Below, one piece after another: positions 36,601-47,426 of a stretch of DNA of 64,000 nt (position 1 is the stretch's first letter; each line of letters opens with the position of its first letter). A program made the position numbers and the translations under genes. Source of the DNA: Morella rubra (Eukaryota > Streptophyta > Magnoliopsida > Fagales > Myricaceae); assembly GCA_003952965.2 (NCBI GenBank), contig CM025855.1, forward strand, positions 20,288,133 through 20,352,132, in the 5' to 3' direction. Under the pieces are notes generated by a model, which saw only the letters and a program-made list of their open reading frames with translations, did no database searches and was not told the origin of the DNA.

Positions 36601-37659
36601 TTTGGTTTCATAGAGAACATTGTTGATCAAGTGCATATACCTTAAGGTCAGTGGGAGCAAATTTATTTATCTAGTCCTGTATGTGGATGACATTTTACTT
36701 GCAAGCAGTGATTTAGGGATGTTGCATGAGACTAAACAGTTCCTCTCTGAAAACTTTGAAATGAAGGATTTGGGTGAAGCCTCATATGTCATTGGCATAG
36801 AGATTCACAGAGACAGGACACAAAGAACATTAGGACTGTCTCAAAAGGCCTACATTGAAAAGTTTTAGAGAGATTCAGGATGAAGAACTGTTCACCCTCT
36901 GTAGCACCCGTTGTTAAAGGGGACAAATTCAATAAAGATCAAAGTCCTCAAAATGCATTGGAGCAGGAGCAGATGAAAAGTATACCTTATGCATCTGCAG
37001 TAGGGAGCCTTATGTATGCTCAGGTTTGCACCAGACCTGACATTGCTCATGCAGTAGGTTTATTAGGTCGTTACCAAAGCAACCCAGGTTTAGAACATTG
37101 GAAAGCTGCAAAGAAAGTCATGCGATATTTGCAAGGCACCAAAGATTTCAGATTGACCTACAGGGCTACTGACCAGTTGGAGGTGGTTGGTTATTCAGAT
37201 TTGGATTTTGCCGGATGTGTAGACACCAGAAAATCTACTTCAGGGTATATCTTTCTACTTGCTGGAGGGGCTATATCTTGGAAAAGTTGTAAGCAAACTA
37301 TTGTTGCTACGTCTACCATGGAGGCAGAATTCATTGCATGCTATGAAACAACAACACAGGCCTTATGGTTGCGGAATTTCATCAAGGGTCTCAAGATTGT
37401 CGATTCTATAGCGAGGCCTATTAGGATTTTTTGTGACAATAGAGCTGCAGTTTTCTTCTCCAAGAATAATAAAAGCAGCAGCAAAAGCAAACATATCGAC
37501 ATCAAGTATCTCAGAGTGAGAGAGTACATTGAAAAACAAGAGGTGCTGATTGAGCATATAAGCACTGAATTGATGATTGCAGATCCCATGACAAAAGGAT
37601 TACCGGTAAAGCAATTTAAGGGTCATGTGGAACATATGGGACTCATTGATTCGATGTAA
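33634..37659 (+). pseudogene. Copia-2 gag-pol, many frameshifts
   Basis: All Ty1/copia domains are present in order but spread over several frames. Gag starts at 33634 (MDGTFHVPMLSGENF), with the core MEMRDMTAKLKAIEVEISDS and the zinc knuckle CFFCKKLGHLKKDC (about 34355-34400). The protease motif is WIDSGSTIH (about 34490). Integrase has LWHRRLGHI, TDICGPF and FIDDHTRFMYLY, then [22 protein letters not shown] has HKARLVAKGFTQKEGVDFHE and LYVDDILLA. RNase H has DLDFAGCVDTRKSTSGY and ATSTMEAEFIA, ending near 37659. Frame changes are visible near 33760, 34465, 34590, 35215, 35695, 35945, 36570, 36610 and 36868. The element is non-autonomous. Confidence 0.88.
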
Positions 37660-38016
37660 GTTCTGTTTCTCTATATTTGTTCTATATAGACATAAAGTTT
37701 AATTTTGGAGAATAAAGTTATTTTGCGCGCATAAAGTGTATGTGATTTTTGGCACATAAATTGGACCCGAATGGCTTATAGGAAGTCCATTCATGAAGTT
37801 ATATAGCCCATACAGTACTTAATTAGGAGATGTTTGCATAGTAATACATGGAAGGGAAGATTCGATACATAGAGTCTTATCGCTATGATTCATGCAGATT
37901 ATTTTCTTGGTTGAGTGGGAGAAGTTCACGAATAATTAATGGATAAAATTTTGGCCATATTAAGGAGTCTGGCACCTCTAAGGATGTTCTTGTGTCATGT
38001 GGCCCAAGTGGGAGAA

Positions 38017-38443
38017 TGTTAGAATATTTAATTAAATATGGCCCACATGATACGTAGGATATAAGGGTTTTAATTTAGGTGTTGGGCAAAATTGTAAATG
38101 TAATTAATCCTTGATGGAAGGATTAAACTAGGGTTTCTATTACCTATCAAGGGGTCCCTAGCCTAGCCTATATATTTGGCCTGTTCACTCCATCTACAGT
38201 ACGGCAAAACCCTAAGGTTAGGCTATAGGCTAGAAGATTCTCTTGCTATTACTCTGATAGTTTTTCTCTCTGAGTTACAGGAGAAATTGAGATTCAATTT
38301 CAGATCTACATTAACGCTTGAGCATCAATGGCAGGAGGTTAGATCCATAAAGTTTTTTCGCTGTGCAATTTCTTTATATTCACATGTTTGTGATTATGTA
38401 CGGATTCAAGCATATCTGATTAAATAATATTTTATGTTCAACA
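38017..38443 (+). repeat. Copia-2 3' LTR
   Basis: 427 bp, preceded by a GGGAGAA purine tract and followed by the TGTTA target duplication. Confidence 0.94.
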
Positions 38444-38525
38444 TGTTAAGCTTGGATGGAAGGTGAGCAACGTCGGCCTGGCGCAAAGAAGGTTTGTGCA
38501 CCAATATCTTCGATAGTTCATCATC

Positions 38526-40096
38526 GCCCTTAGCGATCGCCGCTATAGACCCAATTTAACAGCATTTTTTTGTAAAACGCTGCTAAAGGGTGTAAGATAC
38601 AGCGGCGGTCACTATGATCGCCGCTATATTACCCACCTTCAGCAGCGTTTGTGTCAAACGCTGCTATAGGTATAAGTGAATTTTTTTTTTTAATTAATTC
38701 TAAGTTATTTAATGTTAATAATTATTTTATATATTATTATATTCCTTTTAATATATAATTTTATTTTGTCATGTATTTGAAAAATTTTATCGGGCTAATT
38801 ATAAAAAATCCCCATGAACTTGTATGTTAATCTCAAATACCCCCTGGACTAAAAATCGTTACTACCCGGCCCCATTTATTACGTGGCACGTTGCAATTCG
38901 ACTTTTCACCTAGATTTGGCATTAAAGCTCACGTTTTCCATCACATGTGCAGGACACGTGACACCCAGACCAAGAGAACTTACCAGATTGCCCCCTGCCC
39001 TAACTCGTCGACTGAACATCAAAACCAGTCTTCGATGCTGTGCATTTTGACAGAAGTAACCGTTGGAATTTTTAATTCATTTCCCCCCCGTGCCCTAACC
39101 AAAACTATGCATTTTGGTTGTGTTCGTCAAAAACGCCCAACTCTCACTTACCTTGCCCTCGAAGACAAACTCATCTGCCTTTGAAATCATCTCGGTCTGA
39201 AGAACGCCTTTGAGATTTCGCGTGGTCTCCCAGAGCAAAAAAGACACCTTTCGTTGCTGCTGAACTCATCTTCGTCTGAAGGTGTGGTCTCTACACTTTT
39301 TTTGCCCAAATCGTATGCTATTGCTCTTCTTATAGTAGTTTTGCGAATGGGTCAAAGTATGGTACTTTATGTTGGGTCAGTGGGTGACAAGTTAATGGCT
39401 TTTTCTATTATCCTTATCATTTATATTAGATATAAGTGTGAGTGAGTGAGGGGGGACCACACGAAGAATGAATATTTTTGTTTAGTGTAGATGCTTGTGA
39501 ATGGGTGTGGGGGGACCATAGAATGGAGTCCTAGTTTGTCCTTTTTCATGGGATCTTAAGTGAATGAGGGGGACCACATGAGAAACTTACTGTTTTTGGT
39601 TTTAAAAGCACTTTCTCCTTTGTTTGTGTCTGCCATAGTATGTCTATGTGATTGTCCTTATCCAATTTTTGTCTTTTATCCATTATTGTCTTCATCTGCT
39701 ATTGTCCTTATCTGTTTTTTCCTTTAGTCCCATATTTTAAGTAACCCTAGCAACAAAGTAAACAACTACGTACAACTGTAAGATAAGACAACAAACTGTC
39801 GCAATATGAAGTATAATATAAAAGTTCTGGCATTCCACATTATCCAACAGGTATATATTATTACCTTTAAGTCAAATTACCTTTAGAAGAGCTGTTTGAC
39901 CGACTTGTAGCCTTTGGTTGAGTCTTTTTGAAGTCATTAGTGTTTAAGTAGAATTTTTTAGTTTGAGTATCGTGACTGCCGCTAGCTGACCGTTGCTATA
40001 GATTGGCGGTCATCACCAACGATCTCCAAAATTGCCGCTATAGCCTATAGCGACGGTTTCCGACCGTCGCTAAAGGTCTTTTTTTTTTTTGTAGTG
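38526..40096 (-). mobile_element. Truncated non-autonomous CACTA element
   Basis: The right end, read on the minus strand, is CACTACAAAAAAAAAAAGAC followed by TTTAGCGACGGTCGGAAAC, the typical CACTA terminus and subterminal motif. Related subterminal words (TTAGCGATCGCCGCTATAG, CGCTGCTAAAGGG, AGCGGCGGTC) are clustered at 38528-38670, marking the other subterminal region. The terminal CACTA of that side is missing where it meets the mTERF fragment. The 1.5-kb interior shows no transposase. Confidence 0.65.
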
Positions 40097-41907
40097 TGGC
40101 CTAGCCCATTGAGACACACGAGCCCATCTGCAATCTCATCCAAGGCCACAAATGCATCTAGGCCCTTAACCCACATAAGCGTAAGTTAATCTCTTCAAGA
40201 TTCTAGGAGAGACAAGGACTCAAGAGCCTTCAGGACTCCAGGTAAGACAAGGAGTTCTGAGGCCCATACCGCTGGATTCCCTTTAGGACTCTAGCACCCC
40301 CTCTTATGCAAACAAATAGGACAAATTTAACATGAGGGAGAGGAGAAGATGATAGTAGCTACGGTGGTCGGCGAAGGGAGGCACAACCAGCCTGGTGGTC
40401 GGCGAAGGGTGGCTGTGTGAGGGGGGAGGGAGAGAGAGGGTGTTGAAGACTTGAAGAACAAAATGAAATTGAGGGAGGGGGTGCAACTGTGAAGAAGAAA
40501 TTGGAGGGGAATTGTGAGTCCAGGCGGAGGAGTTTAAACGACGTAGTTTCTCTTAATGAGAAACAACGTTGTTTAATATAAAAAAAATTAAAACCAGGTT
40601 TATAAGGCACCAGATTTTCCAAAATTTAAGCTACTGGTATCGGCATCGATAAGCCTAGGTACCAGGAATCCAGTGTCGGTGCCGGTTTAACCGGATTTTA
40701 CCGGTGGCTTTGAACTCCCATGTGACAAGACGATCAGAGAGAGAGAGAGAGTTGTTAGTTTATGACCATAAACTAGTTGTTGTCTAGCTAGTGGCCAAGA
40801 TTGAAATATCTAACCTTAGAAAATAAGGAAGTGCCATTTCTGTTAGTTTTTTTTAATTATTATTATTATTATCTTTTTTATTGGAGTTGGCTTAAGAACA
40901 ACTCTCGGCTTGATTTCTAACTATGATATGACATTGAAATTTCTAACGAACAAAACCGTCATATGTAGGAGCGAGATGCTCAACCAGACTCTCTTATGAC
41001 GATTGAAATAGTCATTTGTGGCGGCACTAGCTTTGCGTTTCGAACCTATAGGCTTGGTAGTCCATCTATATGAGGCCTTTATAATCATTTGGATTCAAAC
41101 CTTTATAAACAATAGATGTATAACCCTTTGGGGCTTAAACATTGTTGTAATGGGCTATATGCCCTTATTCCTAGTAACTGACATTGGAGGCTTGTGTGTA
41201 CTCAACATTGTTGCAATGGGTTGTATGCCCTTGTTCCTTGTAAGCAGCATTGGACGCCTGTGTGCACTCAGCATTTATGTAATTTCCATTGTGATGAATT
41301 TCACTTTTGCTTACCAAAAAAAAATTTCACTTTTGCTTAGGAAAAAAAAATCAGATGTACAAAAAGGGATTCTGCCTTGTGAACCCAAAGAGCAGGATTT
41401 TCTTTTCTTTTCTTTTCTATTCTATTTGTGGCTAGTAAAAGGTCCAGGATGAGTCAATTATATCTAGGATACAAATATTGCATAGGCAAATGCTGACTAT
41501 TCTCACAATTATCGAGAGCTCTAATACCGACTAATCCTTCTGGTAATTGGCTAAAAGTGGCTAGGGCGTCCAGTCATGACTAGATGGCATCAAACTTAAC
41601 CTCCTAGCCCATGAGATTGGGGCGTTGAAATCAATTCTTTTGAGCTATTTACCAAGTCCTCGAAATAAATCATCGAGAAAGTTGAACGTATCAAATACCA
41701 AGTCCTCAGCAATCCTAGGATGCACTCTACCTGCTTAATTGTTTCTTTTCTTATCATGTGATTTTAGTCCCTCATATTTGCAATAATGTTCAAGATGCAC
41801 TCCACCTAATTAATTCTAATGTCTTTTCTTTCTTGAACACTGGCTTTAGCTGTTCTCATTCCCTGCTGTGACCCCATTGTCTTTTCCTAATCTGGTATAA
41901 AGGCTCT
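40097..41907. other. Spacer between CACTA remnant and DCD pseudogene
   Basis: No gene is recognised. It contains a (GA)n run near 40737-40752, an (ATT)n run near 40857, and a duplicated 66-bp unit at 41138-41269. Confidence 0.65.
41138..41269. repeat. 66-bp tandem duplication
   Basis: The unit starting AACATTGTTGTAATGGG at 41138 recurs at 41204 with about ten substitutions. The unit length is a multiple of three, which keeps a spurious ORF open. Confidence 0.8.
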
Positions 41908-42507
41908 TTAATCTCTAGTCAAGCGCAGAAACACCCTAGTCCTCTTCTTTGCACAATAATTTGCACTTTCCAGTCCAAGGGATCTATCTTTTCTAGCCTT
42001 CCCTCTCCATTTGTTCTCCCTCTGCAGCAACCCGTCCATGATTTCATCCGCTGATTTATCCACTCGGCTACCATTGTCCTTTTCTTGCGCAGTATCTTTT
42101 GAAGCCAAAATTTCCAATGACTTGTTCCCGGATATCTCGACTCGGCTATAGTCTTTTCTTTCTAGTTTGGCAAATTTGACATTTTTAATTTTCTCCTTCC
42201 TTTCACCAGTCCCCCCACTGCAACCTTCTTGTATTGTAATTATCGTGTCTAACAACTTTTGAAGCCCTTTTCAAGCTAGAAAATGCGCCAATTCTCTTCT
42301 TTTCATTACAATCTTCACTATGATGTTCACCAGATTCAGCTTGTTTCATCCCTCTCAATTTATCAAGCATCTGCTGCAACTCTCCTACGATTTCATTCCC
42401 GGACGTATCTGCCCTCGTGTCATCCTTTTTCTCTTGTACAAAATCTTCTATAGCCACATCTAAACAAGAAAACACACTAGTGTTCTTGTCCACAGTATCA
42501 GAGTATA

Positions 42508-43128
42508 TGTTAGAAATAATTAATTTAAACTGATAAAAAATTATTTATACTAAGAGAGGGAGAGAATAGATAAGTGAGACAAAAGATTTAAGTGTTTCGG
42601 TCCATAGACCTTCATCCACAGTGGGAAGGCCCAACTGGGTAGATTTGTTTTCTCACTTATGTTTTTGATGAGGTTACATTGAGACTTTTTATAAGCCTTT
42701 GATTTCAATAGCCTGCATTGCTTTAGCAATGTGGGACTCTAATATTTTTAACACTCCCCCGCAAACTCAAGGTGGACACACGTTGAATTTGGACTTACAA
42801 AAAAATAATTCAAGGGAAAATAAAAATGCTGGAAGGTTGCCGAAATGATGCTAGAGGTCGCTGGACTGAATATGGAAGGTCGCCGGATTGATGCCGGAAG
42901 GTTGCGAGAGTGATGCCGGAAGGTCGCGGACTGATGCCGGAGGGTCGCCGGAGTGATGCCGGGAAGTCGCCAGAGTGATGCCGGAAGGTTGCCGGAGTGA
43001 TGCCGGAAGGCCCAAGAAAAGAACTAAATCAGTCCAAACTGGACTGGGCCTAAACTAGGCCAAGCTAAGCCAACAAGAGTACTGGCCAGCATGGGTCAAA
43101 GGATCGAAATGGCTTTGATATCATGTTA
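42508..43128 (-). mobile_element. TRIM-type miniature LTR retrotransposon with one LTR lost
   Basis: The remaining LTR (42508-42753, 246 bp) has TGTTA...TAACA ends. Adjoining it on the inner side is a purine tract (minus strand GCGGGGGAG). At the other end the minus strand reads TTAACA then TGATATCAAAGCCATTTCG, a near match to the initiator tRNA-Met primer-binding site. The 5' LTR is reduced to its last few bases. The interior, about 370 bp, has no protein domains, only GATGCCGGAAGGTCGCC-type tandem repeats. It sits within the DCD pseudogene's last exon. Confidence 0.7.
42838..43012. repeat. Tandem repeats of about 20-22 bp inside the TRIM
   Basis: The word GATGCCGGAAGGTCGCCGGA and variants (GTTGC, GTCGCGGA, GTCGCTGGA) recur about eight times. 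The stretch is GC-rich against AT-rich surroundings. Confidence 0.8.
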
Positions 43129-43742
43129 AGTTTCATCACTCTCTTCTTGGCATTCTGTGAGTTGCAGTCTTAAATAATTAGTCAAATCCTTTATGTGACC
43201 GTCACCCAAATTACGCAAAGAATCATCCGAAGAGGCAGACTCAGTAGTTGCACAACATGTACCCCCATCTGAACATGTTGCAGCAAATAGGTGATCAAGA
43301 TTTTTCTCCTGTGTAAACGTTTCACCACTCAATTAGATCGGTCTAAGAGATACACATGGCTTAGGGAAGGATATGTCATCGTAACACTCGAAATTAGCAG
43401 ATTCTGCTTGATTGTTCTCAAAATCCCCAGCCTCTAAGCAAGAATCTTCTGCATCTGCAAGTTCAGCATGGTCGGGTGAAGTCAACAGTATGGAATCTCC
43501 AAGGTCAGTACTAAAACTTCTGGAAGAGATTTTCGGTTTTTTTGGCTCCTCTTGAAATGTACCAGGTTGATTTCCAGAAGGATATTTAGCACGAGTACCA
43601 TAATCATTTTCAGACGCAGGACTGTGATTAGTAGTCAAAGCTGACGAGAATTGGAGATCAAGAGCTTGGAAACTGGAACATACGAGTACATCCAAATCTC
43701 CAGAGCATAATATACATGGAGATTTCACTAGAGAACCTGAAA

Positions 43743-44110
43743 ACTATGTTTGGATTGGTTTTGAATATGTTTTTGATGTAATGATTAATAAAATTTGTTG
43801 AGATATGTTTTTTTTAGGTGTTTGTGAAAATGGTAGGGTCTATAGAAATGATGTTTGGAAAGAGAAAGTTATTCCCTTGAAAATTGTGAGAGCAAGAAAG
43901 TATGTTTGGAAATAAGATTTTTGTGAGAGGATTTTTTATGGGGTTTTGTGTTGTTTTTTACAGAAATTGAGGCCAATGATTAGATAGAAAATTTTATTGA
44001 AGATTGAAATGTTTTTTTTTGTTTGGAAAAAATCATGTTTAGATTGAAAAATGCTTTAAAATTTTTAAAATTAAAAAAAAAAATTTCAAGACCATGAACC
44101 AAACATAGCC
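43743..44110. mobile_element. MITE inserted in the DCD pseudogene exon
   Basis: The left end ACTATGTTTGGATTGG and the right end CCATGAACCAAACATAGCC are inverted repeats. The interior, about 330 bp, is AT-rich and T/G-biased without coding potential. On the minus strand the DCD frame is open to the right border (ending SDKVIQD) and open again after the left border (starting SLVKSPCILCSGDLD). This indicates insertion into coding sequence. Confidence 0.65.
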
Positions 44111-45037
44111 ATCCTGAATGACTTTATCAGAACATGCCAAGGGCTTTAAGTACGAATGAGATGAGTCTGCATCCCCAGTTGAGACAACAGATATGATGCC
44201 CGTGTAACTGTTGAGTATTCTTCCAGAATTCTAGTTCTCAAGGTCTTGGGCTGCCCTTCCTCCAGTAACTGTTGACTTCTCTTTTTCTCATAGAGTTCTT
44301 GTGAAGCCTTTCTCTAGCACTGTCTGCAAAAGTTAGAGATTTTGAGAGTCCAACTTTTCTTGAATCAAACAACAGCAGAAGACCCTGAACCTGCCACCAA
44401 AATGTAACCAAACGATAAGACTATAAAAAGGATATGCATATCCTCTGACGATCCGTACACAAAAAAGTTTTAACTGAAGACAAGGTGAACGGAAAACCTG
44501 ATTTTTAGATAGACCAAAATGGAATTTATGCTTCTCATAGTAATTTGTTTTAATAGCATGACGAAACTCAGTTTCTGAAAGAGGATCACAATGCCAGATT
44601 GTGTTAAATTGAACCTGGAGCAAATACAAGCACAATAGACATAGGAGATTTGACAAGAATTAGATAATGCATGCAAAGTTGTAATAAATAATACAAACGA
44701 AAACTAATATATATTAAAGAGCTTGAATGCAATTCAAAAGGAAATTGACAGGAATATGTAAACGTTACCTGTGCAGGTAATTGCCAACCGGATGATCTGT
44801 ATGCACAGGCAACAATATTTTTCTCCCCATCAGAAGTTGCCTCCCATAGAGTTTTCGCTTCTCATATTCGAAAAGAAACAATAACATTCCAACCTTAACT
44901 CCTCTAACAAAATTGGTTAAAGAAGCTGGTAGACCAAATAATTTTCTCTCAAAACACTCCTCGATTGTACTCCGATTTGACATGAAGATCGCTCCATACT
45001 TTGGTAACCTTCCAGCCTCAATTTCCTTAATCTCCAT

Positions 45038-45820
45038 ATCTATGCTAGGAAAAGCTATACGGTACTATCGATTCCCTAAGGAGAAATACGAAGGTCAGAA
45101 GACAAGAAGAGGATGTTTCTACATCTTAAATAAAACAGACGTATGCATGCATGCGCATACATACACGCACGTTGTAGATATGGATACCATACTATTGTTC
45201 TGCACGATGGAGAACATGATGAGTGCTATAATGGGTAATGTGACGTTAATTGTTTAAAGGATGCATCATTCAATTATGAAAGTTTTAACACTTTACATCC
45301 TATACGATTATCTTTGTCACCTTGCACCTAGTACTAAACTATAGACAATTTACACCATTTAATAAAATTTTCTGTCAACTTTTAAATGGAAATAAATTTT
45401 TTGACCCCTGAAATCAATAGTTGGTGGATGTAATATGATAAAAATAATAGTTTGAGTGCAAGGTATCAAGGTCTTCGCAGTCGGAAGGTGCAAAGTGTAT
45501 TCATCTCTTATTTTAAAATTACTAAAGGTTGTGAGATCTTACGCGGCATCTAGACCCTAAAAGGATTCCAAGCAAAACATTAGAATGCAGATATTCTCAA
45601 CCTTTGGCCTTGCCTAGAGCTCCAAGCCTCTTTGTGGTTACGTATTTCACAAAATAGATTCTACTTCAAGCATGAGAATGCATGACAGAAAACTTTAAGG
45701 CCCATATTTCAGATAACTTTGCCCTATTGCTCTATTAACGTGTGAATCAGCAGTTCAGCCTGGTACAGTACAAAGTTTACTCTCTCCCCAAGAACAGTAA
45801 AATAAGATAGTTCCGTTACA
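45038..45820. other. Upstream flank of the DCD pseudogene
   Basis: AT-rich spacer. I see no gene or repeat. It contains the presumed promoter side of the DCD gene but no motif I can assign. Confidence 0.6.
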
Positions 45821-47426
45821 CAGAGGCGGAGGGAGGGGGGTCCAGGTTGGACCATTTCAAAATGTTGAATTTTTTATTTTATAACTAATATGTCTCCTAT
45901 AACCAGGTTGGCTCCTCTTAAAGCCTAGTGGATTGATTTGCAATCAAAGTGATTGATTTTTTTGAAATTGAATTTCATTTTGATGTTAACTCTCTCTGAT
46001 TTAAGTTTATATACACACAATATATGAATACGTGTTGGTTTTAGATTAAGATCTATGGTGCTTCTAAGATCTTGATGGAGATCAAGGCACCATTTCGAAG
46101 GATCTCGTTCAAGTACCAATTGGGCCGGTTACGAGAGCACGGGCAAAGAAGTTCAAGGATGTACTCAACGGACTTATTCAAGAGTTATGGGCTCAAGCGA
46201 ATTCGTGGAAGCCCATTGAACATGATCCACGTGGGCCACAAAGAATGTCACCTTGATTCAAGTTCTAGAAGGATCTCTATTCTAGGCGCCCAAATCCTTC
46301 CTTTTATGGCTTGCACTTCTTTTGGACGTCCCACCTTTTTCCTTATTGAGCTCTTTATTTTAGGCGTCCACATCTTTGTTAGGCAAGCAAGGCATTATTT
46401 CCTTAATTGCTTTGTGTGTTTTTAGGCGTGTTAGGCTTTATTTCCTTATCTTATTTTGGGTTTAATTAGGTTTCCATGTTAGGGTTATTTTTCCTTGTAA
46501 TGTTTAGCCCTTTAAATAGGAGCCTTTGCTTTGTAATTCGGCAGACATTGATTAATCAAAATTGTGAGGATTTATTCTCTTTGGTTCTTTGAAGAACTAC
46601 TCGAACTTATCGGGATTTCCCGTGGCGTTCAACTTGACTTATCAAACGGAATTTCCATCACCGTTTGTGGCGTCTTCCTTATACCGAGGTTCTTGTTTTC
46701 ATAAACAACGGGTCGAGGTCTTCCATTCGAATCAGTCCTAGAACGATCTTGGGTTCCCTTTCGTTGTTGGGTCTCATTATTCTTGGCGAGGTTCACATCA
46801 GATCTTGATGTTGCTTTTTGTTATGATGTTATTTATAGATTGAAAAGTATGCTTGAGGTAATTGAAATTTTTAAGAGGACATCATGTTCAATCTTTTGAT
46901 ATTCTATTGGATCTGCACTTTATACCATCTTGGAGGTCAAATGTTTGAACATGTCCTCTCTTTTTATTCACTTATTAAACGAAAAGTAAAGATCAGAGTT
47001 TGAGTGCTCTTCCTTCCAATAACAAGAGAGGAGGCAAGTTGCATAGACTAAGCAGCTATGCTCTAAGATTTGTACATAGTTAACATTAATAGTACAAACT
47101 AATTGTTGCATCTTTTCAGATAACTTTGCCTACCAACATAAAGCACCATTATTACCCAAAAATATATAACGCTATTATCATTGTGCCTTCACCACAATTC
47201 AGTTGGGTTGGCTAATCAAATAAACTATTTGTCATGTGGGAAACTCACTTTTCTGTAATGGTATATTTTCGTATTAGCTCCCTCATTATTTGTAATACCA
47301 AACAAATTTAATTTTCAATATTTTAACTCTAAGACATTTTTTTGCATTACATAGTAAAATTTTTTTTTCCGTTATTTTCCCTTAGGAGTTGGTCCCCCTT
47401 TAGATTTATTCCTGACTCCGCCATTG
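45821..47426. mobile_element. hAT-like remnant with CAGAGGCGGAG ends
   Basis: The left end CAGAGGCGGAGGGAGGGGGG and the right end CCTGACTCCGCCATTG are imperfect inverted repeats of the common plant CAGNGGCGGAG type. The flanks GTTCCGTT and GTTCTGTA could be a decayed 8-bp duplication. The interior holds a Gypsy fragment (46070-46810) and AT-rich sequence. No hAT transposase is seen. Confidence 0.4.
46070..46810 (+). mobile_element. Ty3/Gypsy remnant: polyprotein tail plus LTR-like sequence
   Basis: The plus strand encodes GPVTRARAKKFKDVLNGLIQ then ELWAQ (46113-46190), a signature of the C-terminal end of plant Gypsy polyproteins. It continues in frame to a TGA at 46253. The following sequence to about 46810 contains GGCGTCCA words, a TAAATAGGAGCC segment and CGTTGTTGG, resembling an LTR of an Athila/Tat-type element. 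The rest of the element is missing. Confidence 0.55.

Larger units (their letters stand above)
32031..38443 (+). mobile_element. Complete Ty1/copia LTR retrotransposon (Copia-2)
   Basis: Two LTRs of exactly 427 bp (32031-32457 and 38017-38443) begin TGTTAGAATATTTAATTAAA and end TTCAACA. They are flanked by TGTTA at 32026-32030 and 38444-38448, a 5-bp target-site duplication. TGGTATTAGAG follows the 5' LTR as a tRNA-Met-type primer-binding site. AAGTGGGAGAA precedes the 3' LTR as the purine tract. By eye the LTRs differ at only six positions and have no indels, indicating a recent insertion. It lies 70 bp from Copia-1 in the same mTERF pseudogene but in the opposite orientation. Confidence 0.94.
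26040..38525 (-). pseudogene. mTERF-family gene, broken and split by two Copia elements
   Basis: mTERF proteins are helical-repeat factors that bind nucleic acid in plant mitochondria and plastids. Three pieces join in one frame once the elements and one copy of each target duplication are removed: 38444-38525, 31961-32030, and 26040-26607. They read DELSKILVHKPSLRQADVAH, NGLGIRAPDRVKIISCRPQF, then VLANAIVRNPSLLTYDFHNR, KPAIALYEEVGVNRKDLIP and LSVDKVQGNMTF...MKLPASVVLQYPF. This is the repeated L-x-P pattern of plant mTERFs. Lesions: an in-frame TGA after INH just left of the first insertion, frameshifts near 26330 and 26250, and loss of both ends. The N-terminus is cut by the CACTA derivative at about 38525. 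Confidence 0.8.
41908..45037 (-). pseudogene. DCD-domain protein gene, decayed and interrupted by a MITE and a TRIM
   Basis: The DCD (development and cell death) domain is plant-specific and found in stress and cell-death proteins of the NRP type. Exon 1 (44769-45037) reads PKYGAIFMSNRSTIEECF, RKLFGLPASLTNFV and VGMLLFLFEYEKRKLYG. Exon 2 (44498-44614) reads WHCDPLSETEFRHAIKTNYY and KFHFGLSKNQ. Exon 3 starts at 44390 with VQGLLLLFDSRKV. After YEKRKLYG about 7 nt appear missing, because the next frame gives the expected EATSDGEKNIVA and SSGWQLPAQ. Further breaks: a frame change near 44290, a MITE at 43743-44110, an in-frame TAA at 43333, a TRIM at 42508-43128, and a frame change near 42250. The tail ends RTRVFLRLTRD, similar to the usual C-terminus of this family. 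Confidence 0.78.

Noticed and set aside
41018..41452. 144-aa hydrophobic ORF
   Set aside because: Kept open by a 66-bp tandem duplication. No start context or homology supports a gene.
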